Shown: positions 26,148 to 37,533, counted from the stretch's first letter. The stretch is 64,000 bases of DNA from Pilatotrama ljubarskyi (GCA_022385805.1 MU277672.1:44012-108011); one strand, 5' to 3'. The notes: a model not told the origin generated them from the letters alone. Translations and numbers: made by a program.

Positions 26148-27031
26148 ATGTCTTCATCTGCCTACATCGCGACACCTGAACTAACGTTGATGCTTCCGAA
26201 GACCCAGGGCATATCCGCTCACACTGCTATCTCTGCCATGGACCAAGCAGTCTCGCCGTTCCCTGTCACTATGTCCCCGCTTCCTGGGAACGATGCGTCG
26301 CACGTCCGCTACATGGACGAGGCCCGTTCGCATTTCTATCGCGTGCGTCTTTCTAACCTGAGTATCCGTTGCGTGAAGAGCTCTCACGCACTCCATCCAT
26401 AATCACCAGCGCATAGAGGAGTACGTAGAGAAATTACGGCCGAGAACGGACTCTCAGCTCTCTGAGGCAGCTCGCTGGGCCCAGCAGGGCAGCAAGACGC
26501 CTGTTCTCATCTTCGCGGCCGTACTGCCCCTCTCGGATGAACACATCCTTAGGCGTGCTGAGGAGCTCACAAGGACCGGCGACTCTGTGCCAGACTCCGA
26601 CTCGGAGGATATCATCTTCCTCGTGGATTGCATAAATTCGAGGCTGGATCCAAACATTCAGCTTGAATGGGTCAACACCCTCGTCATAATTGACCCGCGC
26701 ACTCGTCACGAACGCCCGACCTGTGGCATGCTGAAGATGTTTTCGAATCAGGATGACGCAGCCAAAAGAGACCCTTACGTACGCAACATGGGCGAGATCC
26801 TCAAGGTCATCAAAGAGACCTTGGACCTCAAGGACGACGTTGAGCCCATGTGGCACTTCGACAGTGATATATACGGCTTCGAGTGAGTACTAGTAACGTC
26901 TTTTGCGTGTCGCCGCGAGTTCTGACAGTGGCTATGATCTGCACAGGCCGAATGGGGAGATACCTGTAGACGAAATGCTCGAAAAACGCAGAGTATGTCT
27001 GGACGCTCTCGCAGTGCCAGTGCCTCAGTAG
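26148..27031 (+). CDS. Unrecognised 250-residue protein
   Basis: Three exons (26148-26342, 26410-26882, 26947-27031). The second intron is preferred over the apparent stop at 26884-26886 because GTGAGT is a strong donor and the continuation is a sensible charged tail (PNGEIPVDEMLEKRR). I do not recognise the family. Visible features are an N-terminal flexible segment, an EEYVEKLRPRTDSQLSEAAR helix, a hydrophobic strand TPVLIFAAVLPLS, an acidic patch DSDSEDIIFLVD, WVNTLVIIDPRTR, and a charged KVIKETLDLKDDVEPMWHF region. No signal peptide or membrane helix. The alternation of short strands and acidic turns suggests an alpha/beta domain. It lies directly before the RPN6 fragment. Confidence 0.6.
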
Positions 27032-27099
27032 CTGCGAAGCTATATGTATCCAGGCTTTCTGTCGCTGAGTTCGTTACACCATGTAGCTGTGAGACAAAA

Positions 27100-27370
27100 G
27101 AGTCGGTCAGCGCGAGAAGCGAGTGCCATAATCTCAATGCCATTGGGCAGCGCTCGTCTGTTTGGTACGTAGTCGTTGCACGCCTTCTCGACGTCTGTGC
27201 GGGCGATTACGCCCACTGGCATGCTCGCGATGTCTCGGATGTAACTGCGTGTATTGCGAGGTTCCGCTTCTGGTGTGCACGCGCAATTGCGCGCATGCTC
27301 TCAACGTCTCGCAGTTGTGCGTACTTCGACGCGAGCTTGATCGAAAGCAGGGACGTGAAGTCATGACATC
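27100..27370 (-). pseudogene. Broken copy of RPN6 exon 6 and adjacent intron
   Basis: On the minus strand this segment reads [29 protein letters not shown] sequence nearly identical to exon 6 of the RPN6 gene at 29011-30871 (its bases 29620-29733). Similarity breaks at about 27250, where roughly 60 foreign bases intervene. It resumes for the following [19 protein letters not shown] codons and runs into the intron and its acceptor region near 27100-27110. No start, no complete exon set and no continuous frame remain. It is a non-functional partial duplicate in the same orientation as the parent, about 2.4 kb away. Confidence 0.85.
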
Positions 27371-27589
27371 GCGGCGCCGTGGCGAATACTTGAGTAGTAC
27401 AGGTGACTACAGGTGCCACTTGAAGTCGTCGACTACGCGCCAGTCGCGCTGCGAGTCCTGTATTCCCATTGCCACCCTCAGGCATCAGCGGCGGCGCGTC
27501 CTCAAGTTACGTAACTCTGCTTGCATCCGGTCCCCGCAGTGTACAGTACTTACCACTTTCTCGTTTCCAGCCATAGCCAGGAGGATCTG

Positions 27590-27596
27590 TATAAAA
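27590..27596 (+). promoter_or_regulatory. TATA box for the gene at 27745
   Basis: TATAAAA lies 155 bases before the chosen ATG at 27745 and 86 bases before an in-frame upstream ATG-equivalent at 27676. It fits transcription starting between about 27620 and 27640. Confidence 0.5.
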
Positions 27597-27744
27597 GCAG
27601 GCCCTGATCGACACCATGCATCCCTAGGTTCACTGTCTTAACCACAACACAGGCCTACTAGACTCTCCGTCACGCTTGCTCACTACTTCAAATTCCTCTC
27701 TCAGTACGGCTGCCTCAAGGTCGATAACCTCACTTACGACAAAC

Positions 27745-28513
27745 ATGGCGTCACCACTATCCGATTCGCAGGCTCACACACTCCTCGGGGGAATGGATGC
27801 CCTGCATTTGGAAGAGAGGCCTGACCGACACCCATCCCACGACACTGAGAACGTTTGGTATCCATTGGGTCTAGAAGGGCAGGCTGTCCACGAGTATGTC
27901 GCGGACGAACATGGTTATCCCGCACATTCCTCCTCAAACCTCGAACTTGTCTTTCTGGAGCGGTGCATACCCACTGCACGACACCGCGCTGCACTCGAAC
28001 AGGTATGCCACATCGTGCCGTGTCGTGGCGACACTAACGCAGAATACTGACAATTGTCGTCGACAGTGGCAGAAGGCGTGCTGGGAACGGTTCCATCCCA
28101 TGACTACTCTGCCAGCGGAACTCGACTTCGGCAATGTCGGGGAGGCGAACGCGACGTACCGGCTGCATTACGGCTTCATCGTTGCAAACGAAGCAATCTC
28201 AGCGTATGTACGGCGGCTCGGGAAGAACGACAGTTATCCTCCTGAGAGTTTGTCCCATCTGTTGAGAGCAGCCCTACGCCACGACTTGCCAGAGGTACCC
28301 GAGAGGTACGCATACACCACACGTTTCCAGCGGGTCGTGGGGGAGAAGGGGGTCCGGTGGCTAGTCTCCCTGTATACCAATAGACAGCACGCATGCTTCC
28401 GAGCCTCGTCTACGGCGGAGCGCATCATCGTCGACTGGCTGGAACAGACATTCAATGTCAAGGCCGGGGGGCCGCTAATGTGGTATTACGATTTCAAGCA
28501 CCTTCCTGAGTAA
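27745..28513 (+). CDS. Unrecognised protein, member 2 of a two-copy family in this window
   Basis: Two exons (27745-28002 and 28067-28513) encode 234 residues. This is the paralogue of the gene at 2045-2761: same phase-0 intron before WQKACWER, same 447-base second exon, and matching blocks EGQAVHEYVA, ANEAISAYVRRLGKNDSYPPE, VRWLVSLY and GPLMWYYDFKHLPE. The N-terminal 25 residues are unlike the other copy. The function is unknown to me. The copy at 2 kb has diverged in the region after VRWLV(A/S)LY, where this copy carries HACFRASSTAERIIVDWLEQ. A start at 27676 is possible but adds only a Ser/Thr-rich extension. Confidence 0.75.
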
Positions 28514-29010
28514 GTCCGGCTGCCCCTCCCGCGATATCAGCTCTCACGAATCCTCTGCATCGCCAGGAAAGGGGTGTTTCCCAAACACGAGCATGAAGGG
28601 ATGTCAGAGTCTACTACGCTCCGTAGCGAAGGCACTCGACGCAACATCGGACGCGTGTAGCGGACGCGCAGACGAGTCCACGAGGCACAGGTTAGTTAGC
28701 GATAGAATCAATGTATGTCTCGAGGGTGTCGCTGCAGAACTAGCGTTCTCTGCAGCACTATTCGAGTGCGCAAAGTGCAGCCGGGGTATCATATGCTTCC
28801 ACTGTTGGTGATAGTTATCTTGAGGAGATGTCCTTTACCTCACCAAGGCTTGTCTGGCGCTCGACAATGGTCCATGCATAGCGGAGTTTCGCAGGTGGTC
28901 ACGGCGCCCATGCCACCTTCGCTACTGGAAGTGCATTTGTGCATCATGAGGACATCCGCGGTTCTCAAAGAATGTGAGGTGTACAAAAGTCAAGACCACG
29001 GCGCCATCCG
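28514..29010. other. Non-coding interval
   Basis: This is the shared 3' flank of the converging gene ending at 28513 and RPN6 ending at 29011. I see nothing recognisable. Confidence 0.5.
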
Positions 29011-30871
29011 TCAAGCTAGTTTGACGGTCTGCAAGAGAACAGTGTAAGCTCGGTCCGCGAGGCTCAGTGATGGGAGACAAGCGAGCATTACCTTGGCATA
29101 CAACGAATCCACGACCTTCCCGACCTGTTCCAAAGTATCGATCGCGGCACCATACGCCCTCTGCATCGAGTCAAAGCGAACACGTTAGAGTCCCAGCACG
29201 CGTGGTTTATACAGGGAGTACTCACGTCCGCCTGCGGTTCCTCGAAGATGAGCAAGCATCCCCGGCCCTGGTCGAGAACGCCATGGAGGACCTTATCCAG
29301 GATCATTTGTGAGAGCCTGGAGAACGACGTGTTAGTCCGTTCGCGACAACCAAGCGACGGGCGGAGAGCACGTACTTGAGCTCGACGGCTTGCCGGCCCT
29401 GGCCGACCTGCTGCGCGACATACTCAATCTCGACGACGGAGTACGGTTCGACGATCCGGAGGAGGTTCTGCTCCAGCAGGGTGTCGTACAATGCAGAGAG
29501 ATGGGTGCGGATGGTCGTGTCAGACGAGAGTTCTAGAGAGTCAGTCAGCGCGACGAGCGAGCGAGCACTATTGGGCTGAGCTCGCCTTGCTGGTAGTCCT
29601 TGAGCGCTTTCTCGAAGTCCGCGAGGTTCCGCTTCTGGTGTGCACGCGCGATTGCGCGCATGCTCTCAACGTCGCGCAGCTGTGCGTACTTCGACGCGAG
29701 CTTGATCGAAAGCAGGGACGTGACGTCTTCGGGCTACAGCCAAATATACTGCAATCAGCACCACTCAGAATTCACAAGGTCGTGCGGCACGTACGAGGTT
29801 GAGCATGACTTTGCACAGGAGCATGTACTTTAGAGCGCCAAGAGCACTTGGGTCGTCTTGCGTGCTCAGATTCTCGAACGTCTCGTAGAAGTAAGAATAT
29901 GCAGTCGTGTAGTCTTTGTCCTCGGCGTGGAGGATGCCGGACTGCAGGTCGAGGCGGGCTTGAAGGTGTGGTGGGCAGTATATTGAGTTGGCAGCAGTTC
30001 GGGCGGATGTCAACGCAGCCTAGGCGTAGGACGATAGTCAGCTCAAGAAACGCTCGTAGAGGGGAACGCAGGTCTAACCTTGGCCTTCGCCAAGTTGCCA
30101 ATTCCGCGATATACTCTTGACTCAAGAAGATGAACCTCGGTGAGCACCATCTTGTCGTCGAGTCTCTTGAGCTCGGTCAGTAGGGTTTCAATCAGCGCCA
30201 GCGCGGGCTTGTACTGTTGTGTGTCGAGTTGGCTGGTAAATCAAACATCATTTTAGCACCTCATTTATTACTCATGGATGTGGAACTACTCACAGGCCAA
30301 CCAGCCGGGTCTCAAGACTGTGCTTGAGGAATATCCGCTTCTCGCGCTTTGACCACTCGATGTTCTCGTGGAGAACATCCATCTGAATCTTCTGGCTGTT
30401 GGGGATCGTGTTGAAGCAGTCGAGGAGGGTACGAACTGCCCAGGACATATTAGTAGAACGCATATGGCTGGAAGAGAATGGACGCACTGAGTTTCGCGGT
30501 CTTTGCTTTGGCGATAGACGAGACAAATCCACGGGAGAGTTTAATGACTTCCGCCACACCATGCGCGTTGCTGCGACATGTAGGTCAGCACCAGAGGTAA
30601 CATCGCTGGGGCCACACTTGAGTACTCACTTCTGGTCTCGGTAAAGCTCTCCGAGCTTGACGAGGGCGGCCTCCTGCTGGCGGAGCTCAGCCTCCCTCTC
30701 CTCCGTGGATGCATGTTCGCTGATTGGTGATGCTAGATGGACGTGTTCAGTCTCCTCCTTCCTCCTTATGCTAGCGGAGATTATACCAAGTATTTCCCTG
30801 TAGAGTGCCTCGGCGCGCTTCGGGTCTGAGGACGAGTTCGCCTCCTTCAAGAGCTCCTCCTTCGACGGCAT
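29011..30871 (-). CDS. RPN6: 26S proteasome regulatory subunit Rpn6 (lid, PCI domain)
   Basis: Ten exons on the minus strand (30871-30630, 30570-30488, 30435-30294, 30232-30079, 30019-29795, 29733-29586, 29532-29376, 29316-29226, 29160-29092, 29028-29011) encode 442 residues, the usual size (human PSMD11 422). Rpn6 clamps the proteasome lid to the base and core particle. The N-terminal part is a TPR-like helical solenoid (about 90-270, e.g. [33 protein letters not shown]). The PCI domain follows (about 280-410, e.g. [60 protein letters not shown]), and the C-terminal helix ends [13 protein letters not shown]. Intron 6 starts with GC instead of GT; no GT in that neighbourhood keeps the conserved frame. 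It is head to head with RPN7. Confidence 0.95.
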
Positions 30872-31124
30872 CGTGCACGCAAGTCCAGAAAACGTAGACA
30901 GAGAGAGAGTAGGGCGAGCGGATGGGGGCAAGTGCTTGTAGGGGACAACTTGTGCGGCGAGCGCGAAGGTGACGCGTCGAGGAGCGTGGGAACATGCGCG
31001 GTACTGACGCGTCGCCTGCAATGCTCATCCTTCTCCTCCTGCTATCTCTCCTCCGTGTGTGTTCTGGTTCTTGTGTTCTCCTGGTTGGCTGCACGCCGCT
31101 CCGTGACATATCCCCTGAGTAGCT
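30872..31124. promoter_or_regulatory. Bidirectional promoter between RPN6 and RPN7
   Basis: A 253-base spacer separates the two start codons. The 10-mer TGACGCGTCG occurs twice in direct orientation (30970-30979 and 31005-31014), centred in the spacer; its CGACGCGTCA complement makes it near-palindromic. It is a good candidate for a shared activator site that could keep two lid subunits in step. I do not see a yeast-type Rpn4 PACE element. A pyrimidine-rich segment leads to the RPN7 start. Confidence 0.6.
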
Positions 31125-32627
31125 ATGGCTGAAGACGCTGTCCTCCCGATCCCGAACCTCGCCCTCCCGCAGAACTACTTCGTCCTCTCTACGCCTTCGC
31201 TCCAGCACTTGCACGAGAATGCCCGCAAAGAGCTGCTCGAGGGCATCCAAGCCGACCGTATGTGCACTGAGTCTGGCACCTTGCACTGATCGTGTAGCTC
31301 ATATAACGCGTTCAGACATGGCACCGTACTACCGCATAGTCACCGCCACCAATGCTCTCAACCTTGATGAGGCCCTTCTTGCACGGATGGAGAAAGAGAA
31401 CAAGGAGGAACTGGAAAAGATTGACGAGAGGCTAGAGGAAGCGAAGAAGACCGAGGGCGAGACGGACATCGCGGACGCGCTCCGTGCGCGCGCGAACTAT
31501 TTCACGAGGATCGGAGACAAGGTATGCACACTCGCCCGCGGATTCAAAACGCGTCCTGACCTGTACTGCTCGTGTCCAGGACAAGGCCGTAGAAGCCCAG
31601 AAACTTGCTTTGGAGAAGACGCCGGGGTTAGGCTCGAGGATAGACATCGTCCTCACGCTCATTCGGATCGGCTTCTTCTTCAACGACCATGACATGATCA
31701 CACAGTACCTGACACAAGCGGATGAGTGCGTTACCACGCTCAATTGAACATTGCTATCGGCTGACATCCTCGCAGGCTAGTAGAAAAGGGCGGCGACTGG
31801 GACCGGAGAAACAGGCTGAAGGTCTACCGCGGCATGCACCTCCTGTCGATCCGACAATTCAAGCGCGGGGGCGAGCTGCTGCTTGACGCGCTTTCAACAT
31901 TCACGGCAACGGAGCTTGTGTCGTACAATGACTTCGTCGCGGCGACAATCATATCCAACGTCCTCACCCTCAACCGCCCGGATCTGAAGAAGAAGGTCAG
32001 CACCGCGGAGTATGCAGGCGTTGCATACAGAAACTCACAATCGCTACCGCTAGCTCATCTCCGCTCCGGAAGTTATTCAAGTCCTCCCTGAACTCCCCTT
32101 ACTCGCCGACCTCATGAAGAACCTCTACGATTCGCATTACGACAAGTTCTTTCTCGCACTCGGTACGCCATCCCTTCAGCTACGCAGCTCTCCCGCGCTC
32201 ACATTGCATATAGCTGCTACGGAACAAACACACCTCAAGCCCAACCGCCTCCTCGCACCGCATACGCGGTACTACGTCCGCGAGATGCGCATCCTCGCAT
32301 ACAACCAGCTCCTGGAATCCTACCGCAGCCTAACGCTCGACAGCCTCGCACGATCATTCGGCGTCAGCGTCGAGTTTGTCGACAAGTACGTGCCTTCCCT
32401 CCATGCCTCCATGCTTCCTCGCATTGGCACGTACTGAGTTTTGTCCTACCTGCAGCGAGCTCTCGCGATTCATCGCCTCCGGTCGCCTGCACTGTACGAT
32501 CGACAAGGTGAACGGCGTTGTGGAGACGAACAGGCCTTCGATCAAGAACGCGCAGTACGAGACCGTGATTCGGCAGGGGGACATTCTCCTGAACGCCGTC
32601 CAGCGGTTGAGCAAGGTGCTGTACTGA
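31125..32627 (+). CDS. RPN7: 26S proteasome regulatory subunit Rpn7 (lid, PCI domain)
   Basis: Seven exons (31125-31257, 31316-31521, 31580-31725, 31776-31995, 32054-32162, 32214-32385, 32456-32627) encode 385 residues, close to human PSMD6 (389). Rpn7 is a scaffold subunit of the lid that pairs with Rpn3/Sem1 and contacts Rpn6. It has the expected N-terminal LPNLALPQ-like and MAPYYRIV segments, a helical-repeat middle ([52 protein letters not shown]), then the PCI domain ([57 protein letters not shown]). It ends in the [18 protein letters not shown] helix that joins the lid helical bundle. It shares its promoter with RPN6. Confidence 0.96.
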
Positions 32628-32896
32628 CCGTCTGCTGGGCGCGAGTCGATCTCGGGGTTGTATGTTGTAGGTAGCAGATATCGGACATCTCCCGCTTGAC
32701 CTCTGAGATGTGAGTTCCGAGCGCAGAGCACTGAGCACTGGCTGCGAGGCGAGGCGTTCCAATGGGTAAGCTAACAGAAGCCGTCGGCGAGTGAGCAGAT
32801 ATGTGATGGTATGACTATGAATACAACAATGTCCGAGCATTACGCGTGATGAGATGGTAAGATGGGAGGATAGGACGTTGACGGCCGCGAAAGTGT

Positions 32897-33383
32897 CTAT
32901 GACCTCTTCGAATCTGCGGGAGGTTCGGGAGGCGGGACACCCCATTCCGGCAGGCCCTTTGGCCGCTCGATACGCTTCGGCTCCCAGTCTTGTGCAGCAG
33001 CTGCACTGAGTTTCTAAGGGTGGTAGGAGACGAATGTGAGCAAATGTCGCAGGACAAGGAGAGGCGGACGCACGAAGTACTCCTCCCTGATGTCGAACTT
33101 CTTCCTGTTCTTCGCCAGCCCCAGCTCTTCCTCCTTGTTCAGCTGTCACACCCAAATAGTATCAGTAACGTTGATATAGCGCGTCTTGATAGCATGGACA
33201 TCGAGGACGTACCGCAGTGACCTTCTGGTCGTGTAGCTCATACCGCGTCTGCGTGAACTGCTGCAAGCCGTACGAAGCTCCGACGATCAACAGCACAAAC
33301 GGCACGCCAAACAGCGCCGGGTACTTTCGGAAGACTCTGCTATACGCTGGGGCATTGAGGGGATTCGAGGGAAAGGTGGGCAT
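32897..33383 (-). CDS. COX16: Cytochrome c oxidase assembly protein Cox16
   Basis: Three exons on the minus strand (33383-33213, 33142-33074, 33013-32897) encode 118 residues. Cox16 is a single-pass mitochondrial inner-membrane protein that helps assemble complex IV around the Cox1/Cox2 modules. A basic leader with KYPALFGVPFVLLIVGASYG forms the membrane helix (about 20-40). It is followed by the family signature TRYELHDQKV, then NKEEELGLAKNRKKFDIREEY and a conserved DWEPKRIERPKGLPEW ending. The length is normal for fungal orthologues. Convergent with RPN7 (gap 269 bases) and divergent from VPS41. Confidence 0.95.
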
Positions 33384-33737
33384 CGCGGAGCGGTACAGGG
33401 ACGAGTGAGATGGCGCCCAGGAGTACGGTACTGTAACAACTGGGGAAAATGGAACGCGCCGGAATTGCACACGGCACAACCGTTGGACTATCCGTCCCAC
33501 TTTCCCAGTCTATTACACCCTACTAGAGCCGTTACCTCGGTTGACTAAGCCGGGTCCAGCCACTCTAGCTGTAACGGCCGGGCAGCGCCGGCCGGGCCGT
33601 TACAGGTACACACGCGCTTCGGCGTCTACTGCATACGCGCGACCGCCACCCCGCGTCACCGACGGTCGCGTCTCTCAGTCTTGCTGCTCGCCGACTCGCT
33701 GATTGCGCTCATGTGTTCTTGATTCTACGCTATAAAC
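33384..33737. promoter_or_regulatory. Divergent promoter region of COX16 and VPS41
   Basis: A 354-base spacer separates two start codons. It contains an 11-base perfect inverted repeat (33569-33605, listed separately) and a further GCCGTTAC half-site near 33528, all roughly 130-210 bases before each start. No TATA box is placed properly for either gene. Confidence 0.5.
33569..33605. repeat. Perfect 11-base inverted repeat in the COX16-VPS41 promoter
   Basis: CTGTAACGGCC at 33569-33579 and GGCCGTTACAG at 33595-33605 are exact reverse complements separated by 15 GC-rich bases. It may be a dimeric transcription-factor site (its GTAACGG/CCGTTAC core resembles a Myb-type recognition sequence) or a hairpin. 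Confidence 0.7.
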
Positions 33738-36700
33738 ATGTCTGACGACAATGCTGGGACGCTGGACAGAGAGATCCCTTCGAGTCCTGACAGGATGAGT
33801 GAAGTGAGCGCTGCGGAGAACGGGAGTGCCGCGCACACGGAGGAGGATGGGGACGATGCGTCGCATAGCGAGAAGGAGGGTGGCCAGTCAGTGGTAGAGG
33901 AAGGTACTACTTTGGAAGGCGATGATGAGGAGGACGGCGATGAGGACGAGGCTGAAGATGAAGACGAGGACGAGGAGCCTGCGCTCAAGTACGAACGCCT
34001 CGGCGGTATCGCGCACCAACTGCTCCAGAAGGATTCCGCCTCCGCACTCGCATATGCGCAGCAACGTCTGGTCAGTACCAAGCCTCTGCTGTGTTCGTAA
34101 GAATGCATCTCATCTTGGACATCAGGCTCTAGGAACCCATGGCGGCATGCTGCACATCCTTGACCTCTCTGGGCAGCATATCAAGTCCTTCCCTGGGCAC
34201 TCCGCCTCGGTCAGCGACATTTCAATCGACGTCACCGGGGACTTCATTGCGACTGCATCCATAGACGGTGAGACCTTCGTCGCGCACTGGGCCGTATATT
34301 TCCAGTGAGGCCGGGACTCACGACTGGTTGGCGGGGATGCTTCCCTCAGGACAGGTCATCGTGCACTCGCTTTCTGGCGCCGAGACACCTTCGTTCAACC
34401 TCAAGCGTCCGGTAAGGACCGTCGCGCTCGAGCCCAACTTTGCAAAGAGCAGCACGCGGTCGGTCATCTCTGGCGGCATGGCAGGGAACCTTGTCCTTCA
34501 CGAGAAGGGCTGGCTAGGATACAAGGAGACAGTCCTCCACTCCGGCGAAGGGCCCATCTGGCAAGTCCGATGGCGCGAAAACCTAATCGCGTGGGCGAAT
34601 GACCTCGTGCGCTTCCATTCACCCTCCGGTATACCGTAGAAGCTAAAGAGCTCGTCGTTTACAGGGCGTCAAGATATACGACACTCACTCCCAGAGCCGC
34701 ATCACGTTCATAGATCGTCCCGCGGACAGCCCACGAGCAGACCTCTTCAAGTGCACGCTTCACTGGCAGGACGAGTCTACGCTGCTCATCGGGTGGGCGG
34801 ACCAGATCAAGGTCGCGCGCATCCGTGCGCGTCCACGCAAGACGGCCTCTGCGTCCAGCTTGCCTCCTCTCCTCGTAGAGATCACTGCCGTCTTCCAGCT
34901 CGACTGCATGATCTCGGGCATTGTCCCACATCCGCTTACACAGTCCGCCGCTGCGCCCACGGCGCTGGCCGGCGATGCCCTGAAGAAGGCGAACGGTGGC
35001 GGCTCAGTTCGCTCAATCGCCCCCGGACTGACAGCTTTCCTCGTGCTCGCGTACACCCCTGCGGACGACTCGCTCCTCACTGGAAACGAGGCGACATCCG
35101 ACAGGTCACAGCAAGCACGCAAGCAAGCAGAGCGGCCCGAGCTTCGCATCATCTCTCGCGCCGGAGAAGAACTCGCAGCGGACGCGCTCGGGATCACTGG
35201 CTTCGAACGCTGGAATTGCAACGACTACGTCCTCGTCGACATCGACGTCGAGCCTGCTAAGGCCTCCGCTCCGGGAGCTGCGGGAGAGCGATACTACATC
35301 GTGTTGAGCCCGAAGGATCTGGTCGTGGTCAAGCCGAGAGATTGGCGGGACCACGTCGCGTGGCTCGTTGAGCGCAAACGTTACGAGGAGGCCCTAGAGG
35401 AGATCGAGCGGCGCTCGGACGAAGCGCATGTAGCCGGAGAGAAGGCCACTGTTAACGCCGTTGAAATCGGGCAGCGGTATATCGAGCACCTTGTTGCGGA
35501 AGGCGACTATGCCAAGGCAGCGCGTTTGTGTCCGAAGGTCTGCGGGCAGGACACGAAGCGCTGGGAGGACTGGATCTTCGTCTTCGCGCAGAAGCATCAG
35601 TTGCAGGTACGGTCACTGACAGAATATGCCACGTCTGGCGTCGCTCATTGCTACGAAGGCTGTCATCCCGTACATCCCGACGGAGTCGCCTACACTCAGT
35701 CCTTTGGTATACGAGATCGTCCTTACTCACTTCCTCGCGCACGATCGACAGGTGAGTCGTACTGTATGCCTCTTGCGTTCGTCGCCCAACAAGATCCGTG
35801 TAGGCATTGCTTCAAACGATCAAGACATGGCCAAAGGGCATATACGACATCGGCGCGGTCATCGTCGCGGTGCAATCCGAGCTCGACAGAGCGCCGTCGT
35901 CTTCATCCAAGAAGCCCACCGGTCCCGACACAGTTATTCTCATGGAATGCCTTGCAGAGCTGTAAGCGCACACTGCCGCCCACTAGTCCTCGCCCGATCT
36001 GACATGCCTCTGCAGGTTCACCCTCAACCGCCAGCCAGGCAAAGCGCTGCCATATTTCCTTCGGCTCCGGCGTCCGAACGTGTTCGATCTCATCCGCGAG
36101 AACAACCTCTTCACGGATGTCCAGGACCAAGCGCTCCTGCTCGTCGAGTTCGACCAGGAGCTGCGCGAGAAGCGCAAGAGGGACGGTGAAGATATCGATA
36201 CTGACCCTGTCGCCGCCATCACCCTGCTCGTGGACCATATCCATTCCATCCCGGTGAGCCTGATCGCCGCCGCAGCAGTGCGCTAGGTCTTACTAAAGCG
36301 TCACCTGTAGATCGGTCGCGTTGTACAACAACTGCAGTCGAGGCCGTACTATCTGTATATGTACTTGGACGCGCTGTTTCATAGGGACCCTCACCTCACT
36401 TCCGCCTATGCAGACGCCCAGGTATGGGGGTCTCTCGTCCTTTCTATCACGTAGTACTGACGTCAGGCTGCAGGTCAAGCTGTACGCAGAATACGCTCCA
36501 AGAAGTCTTATAGACTTCCTGCGAGCGAGCAACTACTACAACTTGGAAGAGGTGAGAGCGCTTCATCTGGCTGGGTGGAAGACTTGCTCATGCTTCTTGC
36601 GGTGCGCAGGCGTACAACGTATGCAGTGAACGTGACCTCGTCCCGGAGCTGGTGTTCCTGTTGGGGCGCATGGGGAACAATAAGAAGGCGCTCAACCTCA

Positions 36701-37533
36701 TTATCGAGAGACTGGGAGACGTCAACCGGGTAAGTTGCTTGCTCATGCAATTGTGTTCTCCGAGCCTGAACGATACGTTGTAGGCTATCGACTTCGCGAA
36801 GGAACAGCACGACGACGATCTCTGGGAAGACCTGCTGAGATACTCGGAAACGCGACCACGTATGCTTCGCCTGCGCTCGCCTCCTGACCGCCTGCTCACC
36901 AATCGTCGTAGCATTTATCCGAGGATTGTTGGAGAACGTCGGGGCAGAGATAGACCCCATCCGACTCATACGTCGCATCAAGAACGGGCTAGAGATTCCG
37001 GGCTTGAAAGGCGCGCTCCTTAAGATCCTGCAAGACTTCAACCTGCAAGTCTCGTTGCTCGAAGGGTGCCAGACGATCATGAATGGCGACTGCGCCGATC
37101 TGGTGCTGAAGCTGCATAAGAACCAGACAAGCGGTTTTTTCTTGAGTGGTCAGTTCAGAGATCACATTCCTTGTCAAGATGCTTGTTCACCTAGCGATAC
37201 TTGACTTACAGCGAAGACGCCTTGTCCCATATGCAACATTCCGATTGCTCAGCCACCGCACGCCCTCGCGCTGCTCTTCCTATGTCGACACGTCGTGCAC
37301 GCAAACTGTGTCGACCACGGCGAGGAACTTCCGCATCAGCCCGACCCGACGTTGGTAGGGATGGGCATCGGTGGCCAGCCAGGCTTGAGCGGCAAGATTG
37401 CATTGTGAGTGTGTTCACTCGTCCAGCAACGGCCCGAGGGCTGACGATAGCATTCAGTACTGCGATCCTGCGTGCAAAGATCACACAGGGCTGCCCGGTG
37501 TGTCATCAGAAGAGCGAGGGAGAGCGGACTTGA
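33738..37533 (+). CDS. VPS41: HOPS complex subunit Vps41
   Basis: Fourteen exons (33738-34070, 34126-34267, 34350-34606, 34665-35606, 35623-35751, 35804-35961, 36016-36253, 36311-36421, 36474-36551, 36610-36729, 36784-36859, 36912-37148, 37212-37404, 37458-37533) encode 1,029 residues. Vps41 is the HOPS subunit that tethers late endosomes, AP-3 vesicles and vacuoles for fusion. It starts with a long acidic Glu/Asp tail (about 1-85), then the beta-propeller (YERLGG, LDLSGQHIKSFPGHSASVSDIS, GVKIYD), a clathrin-heavy-chain-type helical array (APSSSSKK loop, NVFDLIRENNLFTDVQDQAL, LVPELVFLLGRMGNNKKALN), and a C-terminal RING finger: C945-x2-C948, C965, H967, H970, C973, C1017-x2-C1020. All elements of a full-length Vps41 are present. 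Exon 4-5 are separated by a very short interval (16 bases), so that junction may be imprecise. Confidence 0.92.
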
